Positions 32,622 through 42,341 of a stretch of DNA of 64,000 nt are shown here, in pieces. Where the stretch lies: assembly GCF_003097515.1 (NCBI RefSeq), contig NZ_CP029188.1, positions 3,660,501 to 3,724,500 of the forward strand, read 5' to 3'. Source of the stretch: Streptomyces tirandamycinicus. Lineage in GTDB: Bacteria > Actinomycetota > Actinomycetes > Streptomycetales > Streptomycetaceae. The translations under genes and the position numbers were made by a program. The notes under the pieces are model-generated. The model was not told where the DNA came from, ran no database searches, and was given only the letters and a program-made list of their open reading frames with translations. How positions within the stretch are numbered: position 1 is the stretch's first letter; the number at the start of each line of letters is the position of its first letter.

Positions 32622-34019
32622 TCATGCCGGACTGTCGCCGTCGGCGCGCGATGCACTCGCGACTTCCGCCATGCGCCGGTGCTCCGCCGCCTTCTTCTCG
32701 TGGATCGCGGCCATCCGCAGGTGGTACTCCGGGTTGTCCTTCTCGTACACGTCCGGGATGCCGTCCTGGTCCTCGTCGAGCTCCTCCGCGGCGCACAGGG
32801 CCTGATACTTGCGTACCCGCAGTTTCAGCAGCACACAGGCCAGCAGCGCGGCCGTCAGCGAGCCGAGCAGGACGGACGCCTTGATCTCGTCCGTCATCTC
32901 GGGGTCGCCGGCGAAGGCCAGCTCGCCGATGAGCAGGGAGACGGTGAAGCCGATACCGGCCAGAGACGAGACCGCCAGGACGTCGGGCCAGGCCAGGTCC
33001 TCGTTGAGCTCGGCCTTGGTGAAACGGGCGGCCAGCCAGGTGCCGCCGAAGATGCCGGACGTCTTGCCGACCACCAGACCGAGGATCACCCCGAGGGTCT
33101 CGGGACGGGTGAAGACGGCGTGCAGGGCATCGCCGGAGACGCTCACCCCGGCCGAGAACAGGGCGAACATCGGGACGGCGAAACCCGCCGAGATCGGTCG
33201 CACGAGATGCTCGATGTGCTCGCCCGGGGAGTGCTCCTCGCCCTCGCGCCGGGTGCAGCGCAGCATCAGGCCCATGGCGACGCCCGCGATGGTGGCGTGG
33301 ACGCCGCTGTTGTACATCAGCCCCCAGATGACCAGGGCCAGCGGGACGTACACGTACCAGCCGCGTACGCCCTTGCGGAGGAGCAGCCAGAAGACCAGGA
33401 GGCCGGCCAGGGCCCCGCCGAGCGCGGCGAAGTTCAGCGAGCTGGTGAAAAAGATCGCGATGATCAGGATCGCGAAGAGGTCGTCGACGACGGCGAGGGT
33501 GAGGAGGAAGGCGCGGACCGCGGACGGCAGCGATGTGCCGATCACCGCGAGCACGGCGAGGGCGAAGGCGATGTCGGTGGCCGTGGGCACGGCCCAGCCC
33601 GCGAGGGAGCCGCCGCCTGCGGAGCTGACCACCACGTAGGTGAGTGCGGGCGCCGCCATGCCGCAGACGGCGGCGATGACGGGGAGCGCGGCGGCCTTGG
33701 GGTCGCGCAGATCGCCCGCGACGAGTTCGCGCTTGAGCTCGATCCCGGCGACGAAGAAGAAGATCGCGAGCAGTCCGTCGGCGGCCCAGTGCTGGATGGA
33801 GAGGTCGAGCCCGAGGGCGGCCGGGCCCAGGTGGAAGTCGGACACGGCCTGGTAGCTGGGGGCCAGAGGGGTGTTCGCCCAGAGCAGCGCGGCGATGGCG
33901 GCGGCGAGGAGGAGGATTCCGCCGACGGTCTCGGTGCGCAAGGCATCCGCCACGAAGTTCCGCTCGGGGAGGGAGAGAAGCCCGAGGAACTTACGGGGGG
34001 TGGGGGTCGGCGCTGCCAC
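32622..34019 (-). CDS. nhaA: Na+/H+ antiporter NhaA with C-terminal EF-hand-like tail
   Basis: This 465-residue protein has about twelve membrane helices. The transport core is clear: AVPTATDIAFALA and VVDDLFAIL hold the paired Asp residues of NhaA. It exchanges protons for sodium at the inner membrane. The C-terminus goes beyond the usual length with a DEDQDGIPDVYE stretch that has the D-x-D-x-DG spacing of a calcium loop, then a charged helix. The start GTG 34019 has GGAGG eight to nine bases upstream, so the longer frame is rejected. It is the first gene of the nhaA-holin-hydrolase operon. Confidence 0.93.
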   Translation of the reverse strand: MAAPTPTPRKFLGLLSLPERNFVADALRTETVGGILLLAAAIAALLWANTPLAPSYQAVSDFHLGPAALGLDLSIQHWAADGLLAIFFFVAGIELKRELVAGDLRDPKAAALPVIAAVCGMAAPALTYVVVSSAGGGSLAGWAVPTATDIAFALAVLAVIGTSLPSAVRAFLLTLAVVDDLFAILIIAIFFTSSLNFAALGGALAGLLVFWLLLRKGVRGWYVYVPLALVIWGLMYNSGVHATIAGVAMGLMLRCTRREGEEHSPGEHIEHLVRPISAGFAVPMFALFSAGVSVSGDALHAVFTRPETLGVILGLVVGKTSGIFGGTWLAARFTKAELNEDLAWPDVLAVSSLAGIGFTVSLLIGELAFAGDPEMTDEIKASVLLGSLTAALLACVLLKLRVRKYQALCAAEELDEDQDGIPDVYEKDNPEYHLRMAAIHEKKAAEHRRMAEVASASRADGDSPA

Positions 34020-34186
34020 GGGTGAGGACCTCCGGTCGGATAGGCAGGGCAAAGCACGTGCCGACCAGACTTCCCGGCGCACCTCGGTTTTCCTGTCGCG
34101 TCTTCGACGCCGTTCCTTACCTTACCTAATGACTTCGTCCGGGTGAACGGGGGTACGTCCGGTTGATCTTTCACCATAGGCGCAGA

Positions 34187-34220
34187 AGGGGCACCCGGCG
34201 CGTTCGCCCCGGGTGCCCCT
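34187..34220 (-). terminator. Terminator after acs
   Basis: A 12-bp stem (34187-34198 with 34209-34220) with a ten-base loop lies 19 bp after the acs stop on the reverse strand. Confidence 0.7.
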
Positions 34221-34238
34221 CGCGGTGGCCTCGCGGGC

Positions 34239-36194
34239 TCAGTCCTCCGAGGCCGCGGTCGGCAGCTTGGACTGGATGAGGTCCATGACCGAGGAGTCGG
34301 TGAGGGTCGTGACGTCACCGAGCCGGCGGTTCTCCGCCACGTCCCGCAGCAGCCGGCGCATGATCTTGCCGGACCGGGTCTTGGGCAGCTCGGCCACCGG
34401 CAGGACCCGCTTGGGCTTCGCGATCGGCCCGAGTGTCGCCCCGACGTGGTCGCGGAGCTCGGCGACGAGGGTCTCGTCCTCGTGCGCCGTCCCGCGCAGG
34501 ATCACGAACGCCACGATGGCCTGGCCGGTCGTGTCGTCGGCCGCGCCGACGACGGCCGCCTCGGCGACCTTGGGGTGGGACACCAGGGCGGACTCGACCT
34601 CGGTCGTCGAGATGTTGTGGCCGGACACCAGCATCACGTCGTCCACGCGGCCCAGCAGCCAGATGTCGCCGTCGTCGTCCTTCTTCGCACCGTCACCCGC
34701 GAAGTACCGGCCCTCGAAGCGCGACCAGTAGGTGTCGATGAAGCGCTGGTCGTCGCCCCAGATGGTGCGCAGCATCGAGGGCCACGGCTCGGTGAGGACC
34801 AGATAGCCGCCACCGCCGTCGGGCACCTCGCGGCCCTCGTCGTCGACGACCGTCGCGGCGATGCCCGGCAGGGGACGCTGGGCCGAGCCGGGCTTGGTCT
34901 CGGTGACGCCCGGAAGCGGCGAGATCATCATGGCGCCGGTCTCGGTCTGCCACCAGGTGTCCACGATGGGGGTGGTGCCGCCGCCGATGTGCTCCCGGTA
35001 CCAGATCCAGGCCTCGGGGTTGATCGGCTCGCCGACCGAGCCGAGGACGCGCAGGCTCGACAGGTCGGCCTTGGCGGGGATGTCGTCGCCCCACTTCATG
35101 AACGTGCGGATCGCCGTCGGCGCCGTGTAGAGGATCGTCACGCCGTACTTCTGGACGATGTCCCAGAAGCGGCCCTGGTGCGGGGTGTCGGGAGTGCCCT
35201 CGTACATCACCTGCGTCGCGCCGTTGGCCAGGGGCCCGTACACGATGTACGAGTGGCCCGTCACCCAGCCGATGTCGGCCGTGCACCAGTAGACGTCGGT
35301 CTCCGGCTTGAGGTCGAAGACGGCGTGGTGGGTGTAGGCCGCCTGGGTGAGGTAGCCGCCGGAGGTGTGCAGGATCCCCTTGGGCTTCCCCGTCGTGCCG
35401 GAGGTGTACAGGATGAAGAGCGGGTGCTCGGCGTCGAACGCCTCCGGCGTGTGCTCGGCCGGCTGGCGCGCGACCACGTCGTGCCACCAGACGTCCCGGC
35501 CCTCGGTGATCGCGGTGTCCTGGCCGGTGCGGCGGACCACCAGCACGTGTTCGACCTGAGGGCACTTGGCGACCGCCTCGTCGATGGCGGGCTTGAGCGC
35601 GCTGGGCTTGCCGCGCCGGTGGCCGCCGTCGGCGGTGATCACCAGCTTGGCGTCGGCGTCCTGGATGCGGGAGGCCACGGCGTCCGCCGAGAACCCGCCG
35701 AAGACCACCGAGTGTGCGGCACCGATCCGGGCGCAGGCCAGCATCGCCACGGCGGCCTCGGGAATCATGGGCAGGTAGATCGCGACCCGGTCGCCCTTGC
35801 GGACGCCCAGCTCCGTCAGTGCGTTGGCGGCCCTGGAGACCTCGTCCTTGAGTTCGGCGTAGGTGAGGGACCGGCTGTCGCCCGGTTCGCCCTCGAAGTG
35901 GATCGCGACGCGGTCCCCGTGCCCGGCCTCGACGTGGCGGTCGACGCAGTTGTACGCGACGTTGAGCCTGCCGTCGGCGAACCACTTGGCGAACGGAGGG
36001 TTCGACCAGTCCAGGGTCTCGGTCGGCTCCTCGGCCCAGGTGAGCCGCCGCGCCTGCTCGGCCCAGAAGCCGAGCCTGTCCGCCGCGGCCTGCTGGTACG
36101 CCTCCGCCGTCACGTTGGCGTGCGCGGCCAGCTCGGCCGGCGGGGCGAACCGCCGCTCTTCCTTCAAGAGGTTGGCCAGGCTCTCGTTGCTCAC
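34239..36194 (-). CDS. acsA: Acetyl-CoA synthetase
   Basis: This 651-residue protein, the normal length, starts at GTG 36194 with GGGAG. AMP-binding motifs are YTSGTTGKPKG (P-loop), WWQTETGAMM, and GRVDDVMLVSGH. The final PKTRSGKIMRR contains the Lys that is acetylated to switch the enzyme off. It makes acetyl-CoA from acetate, ATP and CoA. The longer frame from 36386 is not coding. In mycobacteria acs (Rv3667) has the same neighbours. An antisense frame of 1,347 codons covers this gene and the next and is only a GC shadow. Confidence 0.96.
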   Translation of the reverse strand: MSNESLANLLKEERRFAPPAELAAHANVTAEAYQQAAADRLGFWAEQARRLTWAEEPTETLDWSNPPFAKWFADGRLNVAYNCVDRHVEAGHGDRVAIHFEGEPGDSRSLTYAELKDEVSRAANALTELGVRKGDRVAIYLPMIPEAAVAMLACARIGAAHSVVFGGFSADAVASRIQDADAKLVITADGGHRRGKPSALKPAIDEAVAKCPQVEHVLVVRRTGQDTAITEGRDVWWHDVVARQPAEHTPEAFDAEHPLFILYTSGTTGKPKGILHTSGGYLTQAAYTHHAVFDLKPETDVYWCTADIGWVTGHSYIVYGPLANGATQVMYEGTPDTPHQGRFWDIVQKYGVTILYTAPTAIRTFMKWGDDIPAKADLSSLRVLGSVGEPINPEAWIWYREHIGGGTTPIVDTWWQTETGAMMISPLPGVTETKPGSAQRPLPGIAATVVDDEGREVPDGGGGYLVLTEPWPSMLRTIWGDDQRFIDTYWSRFEGRYFAGDGAKKDDDGDIWLLGRVDDVMLVSGHNISTTEVESALVSHPKVAEAAVVGAADDTTGQAIVAFVILRGTAHEDETLVAELRDHVGATLGPIAKPKRVLPVAELPKTRSGKIMRRLLRDVAENRRLGDVTTLTDSSVMDLIQSKLPTAASED

Positions 36195-36839
36195 GACATC
36201 TCCCTTTCCCAGGGCGTCCTCTGTGCCTATGTGTCCCAGGCCATAGCTCATCAGGCGGACGGCCGGGTGACAAGGGCCTTCAGAAAATGGTTTAGACCTA
36301 TTGAGGGTGTGGGTGGCCGGTGGGACGCGAGGCCGCTCGTCCCGGACGAGCGGCCCCTTCTCCCGGGCGGTGGGGGAAGGGGCCACCCGTACTCACGTAT
36401 GCCAGGCGAGGTCGGTTCACCCCGCCGAGTGGCCCGGACGTTGTGTCCGGTCGCCCCTTTCCCGATCCGGACGCCACCGCGCGGCGGGTGTGCCGCGCCC
36501 CAGGGTCCGGTGGGCGATGACCATCCGGCGATCCGACCCGGGCGACGGCTCTTCCAACGGCTCTTTCAGCGGTTCTTCCAACGGCTCTTCAGGCGGAGTT
36601 CCGCACGGTCAGGCCTCCGCCCGGCCTTGCGCCGCGGGCGGGGGTGTCCGCTAGGACGGCCCGCCCTCAGGAGCGGTGTCCGCGGGGTGATGCCGTCCCG
36701 TCAGGCGGGTGGCGTCCGCGTCACGTCCGCACGGGAGTGCCGCACGGTCAGGCGGGTGGCGTCCGCGTCACGTCCGCACGGGAGTGCCGCACGGTCAGGC
36801 GGGTGCCGTCGGATCACCTCCGCCGGGAGTGCCGCACGG
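36195..36839. other. Repeat-rich gap upstream of acs
   Basis: The gap has a 10-bp stem hairpin at 36331-36355, GGCTCTTCCAACGG-type repeats (about 36547-36600), and 47-bp tandem repeats (36701-36850). No gene with a ribosome site is seen. The acs promoter should lie near 36195-36300, which has an A/T-rich stretch. Confidence 0.5.
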
Positions 36840-36850
36840 TCAGGCGGGTG
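36701..36850. repeat. 47-bp tandem repeat array
   Basis: TCAGGCGGGTGGCGTCC-type starts occur at 36701, 36748, 36795 and 36840: spacings 47, 47 and 45. Each unit contains GGGAGTGCCGCACGG. The last unit overlaps the 3' end of the SulP fusion gene, so the array writes its final residues. Confidence 0.8.
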
Positions 36851-39476
36851 CCGTCCGCCGGCTGATGCCGTCCGGCGCCGCCGGTGCGAGACCGACCGGT
36901 TCGAAGAGCACCTGGCCGCTGTGGACTCCCCCTCCTCCCGATCCCCCGCTCAGCAGATACACCTGGGCCTCGGCGACATCGAAGAACATCCCGTCCAGCC
37001 GCAGGGTGCCCTGGGCGAGCCTGCGGGCGACCGGCCCGTGGGCGCGCAGATGCTCCAGCTGCTGGACGACATTGCTCAGGCTCAGCTGCTCCACCGCGTC
37101 GCCGGCGGGTCGGCCCTCCAGTCTCGGTACGTGGTCGTCGCGGGACACCATCCGCGCCAGCCCCGGCTCTCCGTGCCGCAGCCAGCGCCGCAGCGGCGTC
37201 CCATCCCCGGCGCCGTCCGGCGGGCCTTCGAGCAGGGCCCGCATCGCCCCGCAGCCCGAGTGGCCGCAGACCGTGATCGAGCTCACCTCCAGCACGTTCA
37301 CGGCGTACTCGATCGCCGCCGCGACGGAGTCGTCAACGGTCTCCTCGCCCGGTCTCGGCACCAGGTTGCCCATGTTCCGAACGGTGAACAGGTCACCCGG
37401 GCCGCTCGCGGTGATCATGCTGGTGACCAGGCGGGAGTCGGCACAGGTCAGAAAGAGCTGGGAGGGCCGCTGACCTTCGCGGGCCAGGCGGGCCAGCTCG
37501 TCGCGCACCAACGGGGCCGTGTTCCGCTGGAAGGAGCTGAGTCCGCTGGCCAGTCGACGCCGGTGCCCCTCCGGCTTCTGCTCCTGGCCGACGGCCGGGT
37601 GCCCTCCGCAGTGGTGGTTCCGCCAGGGGTTCCACGGCCGGCAGCAGCTGTGCGGGGCGGGGACCGGTTCGGTGGGCCGCCCGCCCGGGCCCCCGCTGAA
37701 CTCGGCCGAGCCGCCCTGCGCCTCGTGGGCCGACCGCCAGCCGTGCAGCGCCTCGTGCGCGGCATGGTCGATGAACGAGCCGTCCAGCTCCACCACGGCG
37801 TCGGAGCCCTGGGGCACCTGCGCCAGCACCCGGCTCAACCGCGGCACCGCGAGGAACGTCAGCTGCCCTCGCACCCTGATCCGAAGAGTCCCGTCCCGTT
37901 CCGCCACGGTGACCCGCGTCCTGGTGAGCCGGTGCAGCGCCACAGCCACGGCCGCCGCGATCCCGAGGGCGACCCCGGCGAGCACGTCGACGACGACGAC
38001 CCCCGCCATCGTCACCGCGCACACCGCCGTCTCGCGGTTCCGCCGCACGCTGCGCAGATGTCCGACATTGACCATCTGCGCACCGACCACCGCCACCAGG
38101 GCGGCCAGCGCGGCGAGTGGGATCAGATCGAGAACCGGTGCGAGCAGCAGTGCGGCGAGGGCGACCCACAGCCCGTGGAGAATCGTCGAGTGCCGGCTGA
38201 CACCTCCCGCCCGCACATTGGCCGTACTGCGCACGGCGACCCCGGCGACAGGGAGTCCGCCGAGGGCACCGGAGACCGTGTTGGCCGCTCCCTGACCGGC
38301 CAGTTCACGGTCCAGATTCGAGCGGTGGACGGTGTGCCGGGCGTCCCCGCGGGCCGCCACCAGTTTGTCGACCGCCACCGCGGACAGCAGGGACTGCACG
38401 CTGGTGACCAATGTGATGGTCAGGACCGCGGCGGCGATGGCCGGCACCGGACCTTCGGGCAGGGCGGGCAGGGCGTGGCTCCGCCATGAGGGCAGGTCCA
38501 CGCGTGGCAGCCGGAGGCCGGCGAGCGAGGCGAACAGGGTCGCGCCCACTACTGCGGCGAGTGCGGCGGGGGCCTTCCGCAGCAGTCGGCCCGCGCTCCC
38601 CGGCACATGGGGCCAGGCGAGCAGCAGCGCGACGGTCACGGCACCGACCGAGAGCGCGGCCGGGTGGAGCCGGGCCAGCCGCGCGGGCAGCGCGAGCAGG
38701 TTGTCGAGCGCGGAGCTGTACGGCGTGCCGCCGAGGACGATGTGCAGTTGGGCGAGGGCGATGGTGATTCCGATGCCGGCCAGCATGCCGTGCACGATCG
38801 CCGGACTGACGACGAGCGCGGAACGGGCCACCCGCATCGCTGCGAGGGCGAGTTGGGTGAGGCCGGCCAGGACGGTGATGGCGCAGGTGGCCCGCCACCC
38901 GAACCGGTGGATGAGATCGGCCGTGATCACCGTGAGGCCCGCCGCGGGTCCGCTGACCTGGAGTGGGGATCCGCCGAGAAAACCCCCGACGACGCCGCCC
39001 ACCGCGGCGGCCACGAGCCCTGCCTGGAGGGGTGCGCCGGTGGCCAGGGCGATGCCGAGGGAGAGCGGTAGCGCGATCAGGAAGACGCAGACCGAGGCGG
39101 ACAGGTCGGCGGAGGCGATCCGTAAGCCGCGGCCGGGTCGCCGTGGCCACCGGTTCCGGTCACCGGCCGGCCCGGCGCCCGGCGGGCCGTGCGGGCGCTG
39201 GTGCCGGGCGGTGCCCCGCGTGCGGGCCTCGGTGCCGTTGCCGGCGTCGGCGGCGTGACGGGTCCCGGAGGGGCTCGCCGTCCGGCGGGGCCGGTCCGGG
39301 CCTTCCGGCCGCTCTCGGCCGTCGGGACGGTCGGACCGTGAGTCGCCTCGTGCGCGGCCGTCTCTCTCGGTGCGGGTGCGACGACTCGGAATGCGGAAGG
39401 AGCCGAGGCCGGTCAGGCGGGGCGTGCGGGGTTTGCGGGGCGCTCGGGAGGCACAGGGAAGATCGCAGGCAGACAT
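36840..39476 (-). CDS. SulP anion transporter fused to STAS and beta-carbonic anhydrase
   Basis: This 878-residue protein has three joined parts. A disordered basic N-terminus (1-115) leads into about eleven membrane helices of the SulP family (118-500), including VSGPAAGLTV. A STAS domain follows (about 520-615) and then a beta-carbonic anhydrase (about 650-835) with zinc motifs TCADSR and CGHSGCGAM. Fusion of transporter and anhydrase implies bicarbonate/CO2 handling at the membrane. The ATG at 39476 has GGAGGAG, so the longer frame from 39680 is rejected. Some related SulP fusions are known in other bacteria. Both zinc motifs are complete, so the enzyme may be active. Confidence 0.92.
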   Translation of the reverse strand: MSACDLPCASRAPRKPRTPRLTGLGSFRIPSRRTRTERDGRARGDSRSDRPDGRERPEGPDRPRRTASPSGTRHAADAGNGTEARTRGTARHQRPHGPPGAGPAGDRNRWPRRPGRGLRIASADLSASVCVFLIALPLSLGIALATGAPLQAGLVAAAVGGVVGGFLGGSPLQVSGPAAGLTVITADLIHRFGWRATCAITVLAGLTQLALAAMRVARSALVVSPAIVHGMLAGIGITIALAQLHIVLGGTPYSSALDNLLALPARLARLHPAALSVGAVTVALLLAWPHVPGSAGRLLRKAPAALAAVVGATLFASLAGLRLPRVDLPSWRSHALPALPEGPVPAIAAAVLTITLVTSVQSLLSAVAVDKLVAARGDARHTVHRSNLDRELAGQGAANTVSGALGGLPVAGVAVRSTANVRAGGVSRHSTILHGLWVALAALLLAPVLDLIPLAALAALVAVVGAQMVNVGHLRSVRRNRETAVCAVTMAGVVVVDVLAGVALGIAAAVAVALHRLTRTRVTVAERDGTLRIRVRGQLTFLAVPRLSRVLAQVPQGSDAVVELDGSFIDHAAHEALHGWRSAHEAQGGSAEFSGGPGGRPTEPVPAPHSCCRPWNPWRNHHCGGHPAVGQEQKPEGHRRRLASGLSSFQRNTAPLVRDELARLAREGQRPSQLFLTCADSRLVTSMITASGPGDLFTVRNMGNLVPRPGEETVDDSVAAAIEYAVNVLEVSSITVCGHSGCGAMRALLEGPPDGAGDGTPLRRWLRHGEPGLARMVSRDDHVPRLEGRPAGDAVEQLSLSNVVQQLEHLRAHGPVARRLAQGTLRLDGMFFDVAEAQVYLLSGGSGGGGVHSGQVLFEPVGLAPAAPDGISRRTAPA

Positions 39477-39813
39477 GGTCTTGTCTCCTCCGGGGTGGCG
39501 CGGTCGCGGAATGCGGGCGCGGCCGTGGGCCGCGGCGCGCGACGGCGGGATGCTCTTGGCGGAATGCCCGAAACCGGAGCCGGGCTCGGTCACAGTCCCA
39601 ACTCTCGGTAAATGAATCGTAATGCCGAGTAAAAAGCGGAACGCGGCTTTAAGTGGCAAATAGGACTCTCGTTCATCCAATCCGGTGATTAGTCATTCCG
39701 GCTCGGCCTGCCTCCCCCGCTCCATTCGCTCGGGTGGGAGTTTGATCCGGGTGCGCAGTCGTATCGGCGTATCGAACCGCGTATCACAGCACACGACGGA
39801 AGAGGGTGGACGG

Positions 39814-41196
39814 ATGCTGCCCACCGCACGAAGGGCCCTCCTCGGTGCCGTGGCCACCGTGCTCGCCGTGGGCCTCGCCGCATGCACCGGTGGCGGTGGA
39901 GGGCCAGGGCTCTCCGGCGCCCTGGGGAACCAGCTGGGTCAGATCGGGGACGGCTCGACCTCGTACACCGGAACCCAGCCGGGCCTGGCGCGCCCCGAGC
40001 GGCTGAAGCCGGGTCAGAAACCGCCGCAGTTCGTGGTCTTCTCCTGGGACGGGGCGGGCGAGGACCGCGCGAAGCTCTTCGCCCGCTTCCGGGAGGTGGG
40101 CAGGAAGCACGGCATCACGATGACCTACTTCCTCAGCGGCGTGTACCTGCTGCCCGAGGGGAAGGCCGAGCTGTACGACCCGCCCCGGCACGAGCGGGGA
40201 CGCTCCGACATCGGCTTCAACGACACCGAGGGCATCAAGGCCACCGTTCGCGAACTCCGCGCCGCCTGGCTGGACGGGAACGAGATCGGCACCCACTTCA
40301 ACGGCCACTTCTGCGGGCCGGTGGGTGGCGGCGCCACCTGGACGCCCGAGGAGTGGAGCAGCGAGCTCGCCCAGGCCAGGTCGTTCGTGCAGAACTGGCG
40401 CACCAACGCGGGACTGCCGCGCGAGCGGTCGCTGCCGTTCGACTACGACCGGGAGCTCGTCGGCGCCCGCACACCCTGTCTCGAAGGGCGTGACAACTTC
40501 CTGAAGGTCGCAGCGAAGCAGGGCTTCCGCTACGACAGCAGCGGTATCAGCGAGCAGATCTGGCCGGACAGGAAGCACGGAGTGTGGGACCTCTCGCTGC
40601 AGATGGTCCCCGTGCCCGGACGCGCCTTCGAGACGCTCTCCACGGACTACAACTTCATGATCAACCAGTCCGGTACCGCCAAGGGCGCCCCCAGCATGCA
40701 CACCTTCTGGGGCAACCAGATGCGCGACGGGCTGATCCAGGGCTTCAACCGTGCCTACCAGGGCAATCGCGCGCCGCTCATCATCGGCAACCACTTCGAG
40801 TCGTGGAACGGCGGCACCTACATGCGCGCGGTAGAGCAGACCATCGGGTACGTCTGCGTGCAGCGCGACGTGCGGTGCGTCTCGTTCCGCCAGCTCGTCG
40901 ACTGGCTGGACGAGCAGGACCCCGAGGTGCTGAGGAGACTGCGCACGCTGCCGGTCGGCCGGGCGCCGAGCAGCGGCTGGAAGAGCTTCCTGACCGAGGC
41001 CTCCCCGGGCTCCGACAAGCCGGGCGGCGCGCCGGTGGCCGACGGCGCCCCCCGTCCCGGGCCGGACCCGGCCGAACCGGACAGGGCCGGTGGGCCACGG
41101 GCCGCGGCGGCGTCGAACCCGGCACCAGCCCCGAGGGCCGGCTCCGCCGCCTCCGGCGCGGACCGGACCCGTCCGGTCCGCGTCGAAGGTGGATGA
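39814..41196 (+). CDS. Lipoprotein with polysaccharide-deacetylase-like domain
   Basis: This 460-residue protein starts at ATG 39814 with a GAGGGTGGA site. The signal ends in the lipobox VGLAAC. The main domain has FVVFSWDGAGEDR and GNEIGTHFNGHFCG, which match the first motifs of the NodB deacetylase fold (Asp and two His), then FDYDRE and a late IIGNHFESW. The final 60 residues are Pro/Ala-rich. It should sit on the outside of the membrane and remove acetyl groups from glycans or act as a relative of such enzymes. The exact motif residues differ somewhat, so activity is uncertain. It stands alone between reverse-strand genes. Confidence 0.83.
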   Translation: MLPTARRALLGAVATVLAVGLAACTGGGGGPGLSGALGNQLGQIGDGSTSYTGTQPGLARPERLKPGQKPPQFVVFSWDGAGEDRAKLFARFREVGRKHGITMTYFLSGVYLLPEGKAELYDPPRHERGRSDIGFNDTEGIKATVRELRAAWLDGNEIGTHFNGHFCGPVGGGATWTPEEWSSELAQARSFVQNWRTNAGLPRERSLPFDYDRELVGARTPCLEGRDNFLKVAAKQGFRYDSSGISEQIWPDRKHGVWDLSLQMVPVPGRAFETLSTDYNFMINQSGTAKGAPSMHTFWGNQMRDGLIQGFNRAYQGNRAPLIIGNHFESWNGGTYMRAVEQTIGYVCVQRDVRCVSFRQLVDWLDEQDPEVLRRLRTLPVGRAPSSGWKSFLTEASPGSDKPGGAPVADGAPRPGPDPAEPDRAGGPRAAAASNPAPAPRAGSAASGADRTRPVRVEGG

Positions 41197-41243
41197 GGGC
41201 CGGCCCCTCCCGGGCCTGCCGGCGCACGGCGGACCCGCGGCGG

Positions 41244-42239
41244 TCAGGCCGGTTGCGGCGCGCTGAACTGCGCGGCCTGCTCTCCGAGCACGAAGTCGGG
41301 GTCGACCTGGGCGGCCAGGTCGACCCCCGTCTTCGCATTCCCCCAGCTCTCCGCGTTCTTCAGATGGAAGTGCACCATCTGCCGGGTGTACCGCACCCAG
41401 TCGCGCCGCGCGTAGGACGCGTCGGCCGCCTGCCGCAGCGTCCGCAGTGCCGCACGGTTGGGCTCCTCCAGTTCCGCGAAACGGGGCGGACGGCCCTTCT
41501 CCATCGACCGCACCCAGTCCGAGTGCCCGACGGCCACAAGGAGATCGTCACCCACCTCGTCGCGCAGGAACCCGAGGTCGTCCGGCCCCTGGATCTTGTT
41601 GCCGACGACTTTGAGCGCGACGCCGAAGTCACGGGCGTAGTCCAGGTACTGGCGGTACACCGAGACGCCCTTGCGGGTGGGCTCGGCCACCAGGAACGTC
41701 ATGTCGAAGCGGGTGAACATGCCGGAGGCGAACGAGTCGGAGCCCGCCGTCATGTCGACCACGACGTACTCGTCCGGGCCGTCGACGAGGTGGTTGAGGC
41801 ACAGCTCCACCGCTCCGACCTTGGAGTGGTAGCAGGCGACGCCGAGGTCCGACTCGGTGAACGGGCCGGTCGCCATCAGCCGGATCTGCCCGTCGTCGAG
41901 CCGCACCGTCCGGGCACAGGCGTCGTAGACCGGGTTGTCCTCACGGACACGCAGCAGCCGCGAGCCCTCTCCGGGCGGTGTCGTCTTGATCATCTTCTCG
42001 GCGGAGGTGATCCGCGGATTGGTGCCGCGCAGGTACTCCTTGATGAGCGGCAGGTGTGCGCCCATCGCGGGCAGCTCCCCGGCCTCCTGCTCGTCGAGCC
42101 CGAGCGCGGCGCCCAAGTGCTGGTTGATGTCGGCGTCCACCGCGACGACATGGGCCTGCTGGGCGGCGAGGTGACGGATGAAGAGCGAGGACAGCGTCGT
42201 CTTGCCGCTACCGCCCTTTCCCACGAAAGCGATCTTCAT
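41244..42239 (-). CDS. CooC/MinD-like ATPase
   Basis: This 331-residue protein has the P-loop FVGKGGSGKTTLSS near its start, VDADINQHLG, VVVDMTAGSDSF as Walker B region and a VGNKIQ segment. This is the CooC/ArsA/MinD fold. Such proteins insert metals or position cargo; nothing here names the client. The ATG 42239 has AGGTG upstream; GTG 42245 is two codons earlier. It is divergent from the Fic-like gene with about 100 bp between. In several Streptomyces it lies next to developmental genes, but the link is not proven. Confidence 0.85.
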   Translation of the reverse strand: MKIAFVGKGGSGKTTLSSLFIRHLAAQQAHVVAVDADINQHLGAALGLDEQEAGELPAMGAHLPLIKEYLRGTNPRITSAEKMIKTTPPGEGSRLLRVREDNPVYDACARTVRLDDGQIRLMATGPFTESDLGVACYHSKVGAVELCLNHLVDGPDEYVVVDMTAGSDSFASGMFTRFDMTFLVAEPTRKGVSVYRQYLDYARDFGVALKVVGNKIQGPDDLGFLRDEVGDDLLVAVGHSDWVRSMEKGRPPRFAELEEPNRAALRTLRQAADASYARRDWVRYTRQMVHFHLKNAESWGNAKTGVDLAAQVDPDFVLGEQAAQFSAPQPA

Positions 42240-42341
42240 GTTCACCTAAGGTAGCGGGTCGGTGGCCCGTGGTGTCCGCAGTGGGTGAAGAAGACCACTC
42301 CAACGTGGGGTGCGCGGTCGGGGCGCGTAGCCTCCCTGCTT

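Noticed and set aside
36701..36850. A CRISPR array
   Set aside because: The repeats are adjacent without unique spacers; no cas genes are present.
34446..38489. A 1,347-codon forward frame
   Set aside because: It is antisense to acs and the SulP fusion, has no ribosome site or motif, and is a GC-bias shadow.
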